Source of the DNA: Bilabrum cf. latius
Lineage: Eukaryota > Bigyra: Bicosoecida > Bigyra > Bicosoecida
DNA: 64,000 nucleotides
NCBI GenBank assembly: GCA_965178125.1
Contig: OZ237753.1
Location: 372,001 to 436,000, forward strand
Reading direction: 5' to 3'
Part shown: one piece after another, positions 11,712 to 23,700 of the stretch
How the letters are laid out: each line of letters starts with the position of its first letter
Position numbering within the stretch: the first letter of the stretch is position 1
Notes under the pieces: model-generated
Told to the model about the DNA's origin: nothing
Seen by the model: the letters and a program-made list of their open reading frames with translations, nothing else
The model's database searches: none
Program-made: the position numbers and the translations under genes

Positions 11712-14700
11712 ATGTCATTCTTGTCCATCTGGCTGGTATGCACAATTGTTCTAGCATTTGCGTCAGACATGAATACTTAGGGACTGCGACGAAGGCTGCA
11801 AACGTCGGCGTCCAGCAGCCCTACGCCCAGCACTTCCCCTTCGGGCTCTCCCGCAGCACCTAGCTTGGTGAGGAGCGCTGTCAAGATTGCGCACGGAGTG
11901 GGTGGCGCTGGAGCTCCATCTCTATAGAATTCGGACATTTTCGGGGAGTCTGCTGCATCCATTTCAGACGTGGACGGTGACGGGGTTCCTGATGTGGCAG
12001 TTGGAGCGTTCTTTGCGGATGACGGGGCGACTGATTCTGGCTCGCTGTGGGTGCTGCTGATGAACAGCGATGGCACGGTCAGGGCCTCGCAGGAGATCTC
12101 GAGTACTTAGGGCGGGGCCAGCTACACGGCGTCAGCATCCGGCTTCTTAGGCTACAGCGTGTCCCACCTGGTGCAGTCCTGGGCCGAGAGCGAGCACCCT
12201 GGGCTGACCAGGCTCGTAGCTGGCGAGCCGGGTCACAGCGGTGGCGGGCGCGTGCTTGTGTTCCAGTTGAATCCAGATGCCACCGTGAACAGCACGCGGG
12301 TGATCGGCAATGGGGTGGGCGGTCTGCCGTCTGGCACCACGTCGAGCGGCGACGAGTTCGGGAGTGGGGTGTCCGGCCTCGTGGGCGACGTTGACAGCGA
12401 CAACTACAACGATGTGCTGGTGGTGGCTCGGTCCGCAGACTCAGGCGAAACCGACCTGGGTTCTCTGTTTGTGCTGTACATGAATGGAGACGACACCGTA
12501 CGAGCCGTATCCAGGATCAGCCAGGCTACTGGGGAGGGGCTGGACGTGCTGTCTCCGTCCCGGCAGCACCCGAGAGCCGTGACCGTGATACCTCCTCGCA
12601 CGGTTGATGCAGTATCTGACGTAGTCATTGGGTTTCCTACTCTTCAGATCGCCGCGCTTTTCTCGCTCGAGCCCAACGGTGGGGTGGACAGCACAGTGCA
12701 CGTAATTGGGGATGGGCTGGGCGGCATGCCCAGCGCCTCGATCGCGAGTGGGTCTGCATTCGGATACTCCATTGGCTCGATCGGCGACGCTGACGGTGAC
12801 GACGTCTTTGATATCGCAATTGGAGCACCGGCGGACACCACCGGTGGCATTGACAGCGGCGCCGTGTACATCCTGTACATGGCTGAGCACAACGCTACCG
12901 ATCCAGTGCGTGACTTCACCAAGCTCACTAGGCTGACAACGGGTCTGACTGGGATAATCCAGGCAGGAGGGCACATGAGGCCTGCCACAAACCATGCAGA
13001 TATTGATGGAGATGGGCGCATAGATCTTGTGCTGGGTATTCCCTTGGATGACACGGGTGGGACTGATCGCGGGGCAGCTGTAGTGGTTTTCATTGGGGGC
13101 TCCGTTGCTAGTTCTAGCCCGACACCGTCCGTGACACCATCCATCTCGCTGACACCATCCGCTACACCAGCTGCTATTGGGGCATTCGTGTCCGGAACGG
13201 CGATCGCGAACGGTGTAGGTGGTCTGTCTAGCGGTGCCGTAGGTACTGGGGGCGAGCTAGGCCGGTCAATGGCACCGCTGGGAGACATCGACGGAAACGG
13301 CTACGATGACGTGGCAGCGAGCGCCAATCTTGACGACAAGGTGTTTGTCTTTCTGCTTAACGAGGCAGGGACCGCTGAGAGCTTCACGCTGATCACGGAG
13401 GGCTAGGGTGGGTTCTCTGGTCAATCCATCGGATCGGATTATGCCACTGGAATCGGAAGCCTGTGGCAAGGACAGCCAGATGGTGATGACCCGAGCGCTA
13501 CTCGCTTGCTTGTGTCGGACCATTTCGGGGACGCTCCGGGTGGAGTGGGCATCGACGTGCTTCGGCTGAATGCGCAGGGGCGAGTGTCTTCTCACATTCG
13601 CTGGCGTAACGGCGTGAATGGTATCCCTTCGGGCTTGTGGGATTCGAATGACGAGGTCGGAAGGTATGTCGATGGTACTGATGACCTAGATGATGACGGA
13701 CTGTTCGATGCAGTCGTGGGCGCAAGGGGGGACGACGACGCTGGCAATAATGAGGGCGCAATCTACGTGCTGCTCTTGAACGGGGACGACACGGTGAAGG
13801 ACTACTTGAAGATTTCGGGCGCCAGTGGGCTCACTGGATTGGCGGCTGGTGTGTCAGACATGGGCTACGGTGGATCCAGCATGCCTTCGCTGGATTACGG
13901 CGGCACTGTGGACCTACTGGTTGGAGCAGCAAGATCAGGTATGGGCGGGAGCGAGCGAGGCGCTCTTGTGATACCTCGCCTCGGTATGCATGCGGATGGC
14001 ACCGTGTACGTGCGGACCCACGCTGTTCTGGCCAACGGACTTGGTGGAATCGGTGTCAGCGAGTTCAGTGACGGCAGCGCGTTCGGGCTCTCGGCAGGAT
14101 ACCTCGGGGAAATCAAGCAGGATGGGTACCCGTACATTGCAGTGGGATGCACTTGCTCAGGAGGCCAGCTGGTACTGATCGGGCTCGACCGTGCGACACT
14201 ATCCGCAGTGTCGCTCACCAGGCTGAGTCGCTCGACAGACTCGGTGCTTAGCGGACTGATGACTACATCGGCTGGTTTTGGGATTGGTATCGGAGTCCTT
14301 GGCAACGATACGTCCGTGCCAGCTGGCAGCTTGCGCATTGCTGTGAGCGCACCTACGGCTCCGATCGAGTCTGCAGGAACCGGCGCGGTGTATATTCTGG
14401 AGCTGCGCGTGGACCATCGGCTGTTTGCCAGCCCGAGTGTGTCGCCTAGTACGTCACCTACCCCAAGCGTGACCTCGAGTGTCACCCCGAGCACGACGCC
14501 GACACCCAGCATCACGCCAAGCATCACGCCTAGTGCGACGCCATCTGTTACGCCATCATCTTCACCCACCCCCAGCATCACTCCAAGCGTCACACCCACC
14601 GCCACTCCTTCGCCGAGTCCTGCCGCGGCCGGTGAGATAGTGCGTGTGACGGAGGTCGGTAGTGGGCTGAGTGGCTTTCCCTCCGGCCTCGTGGGATCAG

Positions 14701-17700
14701 GAGATGATCTGGGCTCTCGTCTGCAGGGCATCGGGGATCTGGACGGGGATAATACGCCTGACCTTGCGGTTGCCGCCCCAAACGATGACGACGGTGCCAC
14801 GAATGCTGGGGCCGTTTACGTGGTGTTCCTGCAGTCGGACAGCAGCGTGAAGCGCGTGCAGAAGATCTCGTCGCTGGCCGGCGGGTTGAACGAGACTTTG
14901 GCCTCAAGTGGGGAATTCGGAGGGTCGGTGGGCACCCTGATATAGCCCAATGGAGATGATCCCCACTTGCTCCGGCTGCTGGTGGGACAGCCGAGAGTTA
15001 CCAGCGGGACTGCATCGGAAGCTGGCCGACTGTGGGTGCTCCGGCTGTGGCCCGATGGCACCGTGGCACATGCGCAGCCTATCGATGGCCTGTAGGGCGG
15101 GCTGGAGCATACGGACTTCCACGACAATGATGATAAGACGTTCGGTCTCTCCTCTGCATGCGATATTGGAGACCTGGATGGGGACTAGCTGAATGACGTC
15201 GCAGTTGGCGCGCCTAACGCCAGAGGAGCTGGTAGTGACGATGGAGCTGTATATATACTCTTTATGCGCGCCAACGACACAACGAAAGGGTACTCTAAGA
15301 TATCAAGAGCTAGCACGGATGGGTTGAGCGCCCTAGGATCGAGCTATGCCGGTATTGGACGAAGCCTGACTGCAATGCCGGTATTTGATCCGAACAGCAC
15401 AGCGATTGTGCAGCTGGCAATTGGAGATATAGTTGCAGAGCGTGTCGTTTTGGTGAGCATTGGCGAAGGTGGGGCCGTGACTCCGGGAAGTGATTTAGTG
15501 AGGATAGGCCGCGGAGCGGGGGGCTTGTCTACAGGCGACGTGTCATCCTCTTCGCAGTTTGGCTCTGACGTGGAATACCTGGGTACAATAGGCGAATCTG
15601 GTCAGCATCTCCTGGCTGTCGGTGCGAGTGAGGACGACTCGGGCGATAACACCAACGGAGGCGCCATCTTCCTGGTTTTCTTGGATCCGGATGCAACTGA
15701 TCCGCTTTAGCCTGCCGTGGGCGTGGTGGAGATCAACATTGCCCATCCGCTTATTGATCCTCTCACTGGTGGTGGTGAGCAGCTGCAGTCGATTGCGCTG
15801 CTGGGCGATGTGGATGGTGACGGGCGCAATGACCTGGCGCTGGGCATGCCTAGAGAAACGGTGGAGTCCTCTGGAGATGGGGCGTTCCTGATCGCGATCA
15901 TGGGAGGGTCGGTGCCTAGCCCAAGCCCGTCTCCTTCACCTACTTCGTCCGTCACCCCAACTTCCTCACCGAGCAGCAGTCCGTCGGTCAGCAACACCCC
16001 GTCAGCCTCGCCGTCGTTTGGCAGCAGCCCGAGCCCCAGCATATCGCCTAGTCCGGGACCAGTGGAGGCGGTTTTTGAGGCGACTATTCAGAGCACTTTT
16101 GGGAATGGCTCAATTGCTGCACGACCAGCTTCCATGCCCACCGAGGGATACGTAGAATCGATGACCGTGGCTCAGTTGGGTGGTGGCCGCAAGATCATGG
16201 TAGTGGCCGCGCAGGGTGACCTCGATGCTCGTCGCATGCTGGCGCGACGCGGCTCCGCTGGCCAAAGCAGCCGTAGAGAGCTGCAGTAGACCTAGAATCA
16301 GGCGGTATTTGCTACGCAGCTCAACCCGATCACGCAAGTGCCTCTTGGACCTACCTCATCGATGCTGCCAGGCTCGGCTGGAGGCCTCAGCGCGGGCGCA
16401 CTCGATGGCATGGACGAGATTTCTCCCCTCCTTAGCCTGTGGGCTTCTCAGTCTTCGAGTGGGAACTGCACCACGATTGCAATTGGTCTGCCGTCTGCTG
16501 AATCGAATGGGACCAGGGTGGGAGCTGTCCAAATGCTTCGGCTGTGTGAGTTGTCCGTTGGAGGGCTTGTGCAGGTCTAGCTCGAATCAAGGCTGCAAGG
16601 CCTAGACCTGCAGCAAGCTGGGGTTCAGCCAGCACCCGACAGTCAATTTGGCGCGAGCCTCGCATTTTTCGAGGAGTCTTCGCTTCTGTACGCCGGAGCC
16701 CCTGCCTCTGGTGCGATCGTGGCGTTCTCGATGGACGAATCCTCGCTGGCCGTCGATTCGTCCAGCGTGGTGGTGCAAGTGGCCCCGACTCAGTTCGGAC
16801 TGCCATCCATTGGTTTCAGGCTGTCTGCTTCGATCGGACGCGTTGGGTCAAGCAACCTGCCGATGCTGGCGCATTCCTATCTGGTGCCAACGGGTGATGG
16901 TGGCTTCGAGACCCGCATCGGGCTTGCAGTGCTGGATGCGAATGGCACGAGGGTGGTGGCTTCCTCCAATTACTCTGTACCAGAAGCAGCACCAACCACA
17001 ACCAACCTTCTCAATGAGCCGGAGCAGTGCGCAGCGGCGATTCTGCTTGCAGATTTGAGCGGTGATGGCGCATCCGAGCTGGTGATGGGATGCCCCGGGG
17101 AGGCCGTCGTGGTCCTTGGCTTGGACCAGAGTGGCACGTCGTTCCAGTCGGAGAACGTTCTTCTCCGACCATCGGGCAACGATACTGAGGCTACAAGCGG
17201 CTTTGGGCGGTCTTTTGCTCTGAGCGGGCCCAATACGCTGGCCATCGGTATCCCGAATGCAGGCGAGGTACTCACGGTGAGTCTACAGACGGAGCTCGTC
17301 CCTGCCACGGAGCCGCCCTAGGTCGATGCCCAGATTGACATCAGCCATCTCGCGATCGACTACTGCAGTGAGAGGTTTGCAGCCACAGCTGCATCGACAG
17401 TCATCATCTCGGGCGCCAGCGGCTTTGGTCTCCTATACGAATGGGCCGTGGTTGTGCCAGCAGACTCTCAAAGTGCTGGCAGTATCACTTTCCGCAGCGC
17501 GCTTGAAACGCTGAATGAGAGGCTTCGTGCGCTGTCCACAGATCGTGTTTTTGCACGACGCAGTGAGATCGAGTTTGTGATGGTTGATGCAGCCGAATCG
17601 GCTGGTCTGAACTCCCGCACGCTGCCCAATCAGCCGTTGTATCTTCCAAGGGCTGGTCTCGGTGATACCATTAGCGTCAGCTTGCTCGTCAGGGCCAGGG

Positions 17701-20700
17701 ACGCCACTGTTCCTCTGTCAAATGCGGAGCTGGCATTAGCTGCACAGTCCAATGACGTAGCGTCTGCTGAAGTGCTCCTGATTGGGTCGCCTCGCGCTCG
17801 GCTTCTTCCGCTGGAGACCTACACTGTCGTTGGCCCTAGGACGACGGCACTTTCCCTTGGGCCGCAGGTGCAGCTCTGTGGCAGCGCCGTGGCGGCTGAT
17901 GCTGCTCGACTGGGCTTTGAATGGCAGGTTGTCGCCTCTGTTGCAGATGCAACTCTCAGTGAGTCACCTGCATTCGCTGTGGATGCGGCGGGAGGTGCAC
18001 TGCTGCCTGCAGATGCGATTGGCACAAACCGGACCGTGCTGGATCGCGTCACCGATGCTTAGACAGTCGGGATCATCGGCTCGCAACCTACCAGATCAGG
18101 CCTTGATGGTGGCCCGTTTGTGGCCTTCGATGTTGAACTCGGACAGCAGGCTGTGATCAATGGGGTCCTTGGCGGCAGTGGCGATGCTATGACTCACTCT
18201 CTTGATGGTGTTGAGTGGTTTGACGCGTTGTCCTACACTTCGACATCGCAGGGCAGGCCCGTGCTCGATGTGCCGGGCGGGGCGCTGCGATCTGGACACG
18301 CTTACGTCCTGGCCGTCCGAGCCGTGGTGCTGATTCAAGGAAACGGAGCTGATGGAGCACTGGTGCCACTGTCAGGTGCTGCCCTGCAGCTCACGTCGAG
18401 CTGGAGCCTGATTGGCGTCGGGATCAGGCGCAATCAGCTGCAGCTGCAGATTGAGGGCGGAGACAGAACTGTGTCGTAGGATCTAGGCTTCACCATCGGT
18501 GTTGGGGCGGGCCGCGGGGCACAGGCAGGCTTTGATCCCGATTTCGACTCGGGCGGGTCTTTCCCGGACCCTGGGTATGAGCCCGGTCGGGACCGTCCAG
18601 CGGCGTTGTTCACGTGGGACTGTACTGCCACGCCATTTGGATCGGATAGCAGCTCGCCATGTCTTGATCTGGTGCCTGGTGCAGGCAGCCTGACTTCCGA
18701 GTCAACTGTGACGATCAGTCCGAAGGACGCCGCTCCGTATGGCGGGAACGTGCTGAGACTGCTGGTGAATGTGACTGCCGGGCTCTCCATGGGCAGCGCG
18801 CGCCTGCTGTCTCGAAGCATGCAGGTGCTGACCACGCCAGACCCAGCCACGAGTCGAGAGGGCACCGTGACTGCACTGGTTCGAGTGGCACCAGCAGGAG
18901 TGCCCGCGCTGGAGATCACCACGGGCCGGACTCGATTCAGCCGCCTGTCGTCCAGTGGCGGGCAGGTCATTTTCTCGTCTTCGCAACGGCTGGTGCTGGA
19001 TGCCGTGATCAATTACGTGACTCCGGAGGAGGCGACCACGTCGTTGGCGGAGGAAGGCCTTGCTGTGTCCTGGGAGCAGGTGGAGGGACCTGCGGTACCC
19101 GGGGTGCCCAGTCAGGGACAGGTGGACCCACAACTGGGCGAATCGGCGGTGGTCACGTCGGTCGATGCTCGCAGTCTGGTCCTTCAGCAAGGCGTGCTGG
19201 AGCCAGGGACAGAGTACCGCTTCCAAGCGGTCGTCTCATTACTGGGCCAGCCTCTTTCTCCGCTGACTACCTCAAGTGCAGAAGTGGCCGTGCTGATAAA
19301 CCGACCCCCTGTGCCTGGCAGTGTCTCGGTGCAGCTGAGTCCTGATGCTGAGCCAGCATTGCCTCCCAGCTCTGGCCGCTGGGCAGGTTTGCCGCGCGCG
19401 CTAGTAGACACGCTGTCCATCGAGACAACTGGCTGGTCTGACGATCCAGACGATCTTCCGCTGCAGTATTCATTCTTTGTAGACCCGTCTGGAGCTGTGT
19501 AGCCATTTGCGAGTGCGCCCACACCGTCTGAGGTCCAGGCGACACTGACTGCACCGAGTGTGTTAGCTCTACGGGGAGACGCACTCAGCTCTTCGTTCGA
19601 CGCCGTATTGCCAGCGGGTAACACTAGCTCCGGTGAAGCGGTCAACATGTCGTTGATTATCGTTGCCACAGATCTGGCTGGTGGTCAGGGTGTCGTGGTG
19701 AAGGACCTGCGTGTCGCTCCGGCGCTGGACAGCAGCCAGGCTCAGAATGCCTCGATCGTGGCGGCAGCAGCAGCCGCCCAACTGGAGGTTGCAGCTGCAG
19801 CGGCAGCATCGTCCGATCCTGCTGCCGCCTTGCTGCTCGCTGGGGCCACAACCAGTCTGTTGGCTGAGTTGCCGGCTGGGAGCATGTCCAACGCTACTGA
19901 TGGTCCAGGGAACGATGTTCGAACACAGGTGCTGGACTTGCTTGCGTTCCTTGCGGCGAATGCAGAACCAACATCAGCAAACATGCAGCTACTGGCAGAG
20001 GGCGCTTCAGCGGCGCTCGCAGATCCAAGCTAGGTCTCATCCGGACAGCTGGACGCTGCCCTCTCTGCAGTAACGAGTGTCCTAGAGAACCGCTTGCGGG
20101 CTGGCAACGACCTCGGTCCGCTGGAAAATGGCCCGTCTTCTTCGATTCTGGAGACGATGCGCGCGACTTCAGATGCTGGACAGGCACTGGTGACACCGAC
20201 GGGAATCCGAGGTGGGAGCACTGTGGCGAGGCAATCTAACCTGCTCGGCCGGACTATGCTCGCAGGGACGATTCCAGGAGAGGGCCAGCGGGAGCTGCAA
20301 GCAGGAGGGGGCTCTGGTGGATTCCAGCTGACCATGGCAGTGGGTCGCTTGAACATTCTGGACGCTGGGGGCGATCCAAGCGGAAGCTCTCGGCGTGTGC
20401 AAGAAGGTGGCGATGCTGTTGTCCTTGGTCTGATTGCAGCTGGCGACTCAGATCCTGAGGAGATGGCAGCAATCGCGAGACGGTACTGCAGCGGCACCGC
20501 GAGCGATTTTGTGGCGGGAGAGGCCGGTGACTCACTCGGGGCGGAAGGAGGTGCGTTCGGAGTGGCGCTGGTAGACGCCGCCGCCAGGATCCGCCGACGT
20601 GCGCTGCAGACGGGAAACAACGACCTGCTGCAGGGCGTGGATGCGACGGCCATGGAGTGGGGAGGGGGCGCCGACACAGTGGCTTCTCCCTTCTCAACTG

Positions 20701-23700
20701 ATTCGGCTGGTCTTGGAGATGCGCTGGGAATCCCAATCGGGGAATTGAATACAACCCAAGGCGCCTTTACAACTCCAGGCCAGAACAGCCTGGTCGAGTC
20801 GAATCGCACAGTCGAGAGCACCACTGAGTCTTTGAGCGCAGAGCAAGGCTCCACTGTGAGCGTGGATCTGACGTCATCTGTGAGCGGCAGCCCGGTAGCA
20901 TTCGAGGCCCAGGACCTGGAGGCATGTGTGTTCGTGCCCAAGCCAGCAAACCCGCCAGTGCCGGAGGAGTACAGGAACTAGTCCGTACCAATTGCCACTC
21001 TCTCAGGCGATGGACCATCCGGTGTGCCGCAGCCCAACAGCACGGCAGATCTCTCGTCTCTGGATGTGCCTCAGACGTGCGACGAGATCCGGGCAGTGAA
21101 CATGTCCGAGCCTCCAAAGAAGCAAGTCTTTGAGTCGGAGTCAGTATCGCAGGTGGCTGCGTGCATTTACTGGAATGAGGTGGAGGAGCGTTGGCAGGGT
21201 GACGGCTGCCAGGCGGTGGCCTTCCTGCCCACAGGGACCGTCTGCAGGTGCAACCACCTGACGGACTTCGCCTCTCGCGTGGAGCTGCTGTTAGCCTCGA
21301 ACCGGGAGGTCTTCTCTGTGGGCACGAGGCCCATCACAACCGCTGACGTGCTGGCCAATCCTGAGACTTTCATTGCTATCGGAGCCATCTCGTTGGCCAT
21401 ACTGATATCCGCGGCTGGCACGCTGTGCATCGAGGAGCGCGACAGGGTGCGGTTTGCCAGGCGGCTGGTCAAGGATCCAGAGATCGCTGTGATGCGCGAC
21501 ATGGCTCGACTGGAGGGTGCAAACGAGCTGCTTGGCACTACACTGAGGGATCACCGGGATGCTCTGAAGGATGATTCGGTTCCTGTGGATGCGAAGGACA
21601 AGTCGCAGGCCTAGCTAGAGACTGCAGTGCAGGCCTCGCTGCAAGCACTGCAGTTCATTGCATACCCACAGCTGGGACCCGTCGCAGGCGATGCCTTGGT
21701 TGCGCCAGTCCCAAAGAAAGGCTCCAAGGCGTCCAAGACGAAAGGTAAGGGGAAGTTAGGCACGATGGCTCCGCTGCCCAAGTTCGAAGAGAAGCTGGCT
21801 ACCACCCGTGCCTTCCTACGCATCGAGATTGAAGCCCGAGCGGCCGAGCTGGCAGAGAGGCGAGTCAGGGATCATCCGTGCCGGTGCTGCTTTGATCTGT
21901 GCTGCAACGCGTCAGATCTATTGAGACAGTCGAAGAAGGGCGGTACATCGAGCGGGGGTGGGAGCATGTGTAGCTACTGCTGCAACATTTCGTCTTCCAG
22001 TGAGATGTTTGCAATCAGCAACGAGCTTAGGCGGGCCTTCCGCGGGATTGGCGGAGATGAAGACACTGCCGAGTCGAACGGAGCGTCCAAGAAGAAGGTT
22101 GCACGGCGCCGCCGAAGTTCCATGGCCTCAGCAGAGGAGCTTCTGTATCGCAGCCGTGCCAATTCTACCAGTTCGATCGGAAGAAACCGAAACAAGGCTC
22201 GTCGGAACTCGCTTGCAGCAGCCAAACCCGATCCTTCGCATTCGCACAACGCTGATGGATCGACTCGAGCAGTAGCATCCAAAATACCAGCATCACACAC
22301 GGTGGAATTGAGCTACATGGACCCCTGCTACCGCGGCTGGGTGCTTCGGATGGACGTGCTGCGGCTGTGGCTCGCCAAGCTCCCCTTCGAGCATGAGCTG
22401 TGCCAGGCATTCTGCCGCTTCAACTACCAGCAGGACCGCATCATGCGGCTAGGCCAGCTCATGGCCGTGCTATTCGCAGGCATGTTTGCAACTGCCTTCT
22501 TCTACAGCGTATCGGGAGCAGATGCGGCTGGAATCGACGAGGACTGCGACGGCGAGGACGATTTTGCGAATGTCCCTCGCTGGCAGCAGCTGGTGTTCTC
22601 GGTTCTTGCATCGATCGTGCAGGCACCGGTCAGCATGACACTCACGATTTTGTTCGACGATGCCGGCGAAGCTTGCTTCTTGGCTCGGTATTTCCCGATT
22701 TGGCGCGAGCTGGAGATCCGCCATGCTGCTGAGGTGCGGCTGGGCAAGAAGGTGGGCGAGCTGCGACGCAAGCTGCAGGTCCTTCAGGCTTCACTGGCCA
22801 ACTGGCTGGAGACCACGGAAGATGATGTGACTAGCGATGACGTGGACTAGCTCCGATTTGTTGGTGAGCTCCTTGGCGACGAGAAATCCGAGGTGCTTGT
22901 ATAGTAGGTGCTTGAAGGCAGGCGAGAGCGAGGGCGGGAGCAGCTGGCCAGTGCGCAGCGAGAGCTATTGTCCATGGGCAGCTCCAATGCTTGGTCTAGG
23001 CAGGACGACTCGCGGATCAGCCGAGATGTAGGTATCACCGGCAAGGCAGGCGCTGCATCGTCGTCAAAGCGCCATCAGCTTGCACGTGCACCGAGCGCTA
23101 GCATCGTGCAGGCTCGCGCGCACGCCACTGCTCTCCGCTTGCAAGTCATCCGAGCGGTCCGCGACCTCGGCGACTTCATGGCGCACCTGAGTCGCTCGGA
23201 GATCAGCTACATGGGGTACACCTGGTCATGGAGGTGCTTCGACCTGTGCTGCTGTTCCGGCATGGAAGATCGACTAGCCGTTGGGCACGACCACCAGCGG
23301 CGCGTTGCTGCTCTCTGCGCGCACTTGCTCTTGGCCTTGGACCACGCGGGCGAAACGGAGCAAGAAATGCAAGAGAAACGCCAGGTCGCAAATCGTGCCC
23401 TCACTGCACTGCAAAACCATCCGAAGGGACCAGCCACCGCAGATATGCTCCAGCCAGTCGTGGAGCTGCCTGCACTGTTCAACCCCGTGGCTCTCGGCTG
23501 GCGCGCGCCTCCTACCCTGTGCCGCCGGCACTGCAGCTGCCTAGTGCGGTGTTGCAACCGCGACGATGACCAGCAGCCGCTCTTCCTGGTACAGCAGATG
23601 GCAGCCGATGGCCGGCCTTACGGGTGCTGCCACGCCCGGCAAGATTCCCCAGATGATCCCACGGATGACTGGGAGGACGAACTAAACGAGGATGAAAAGG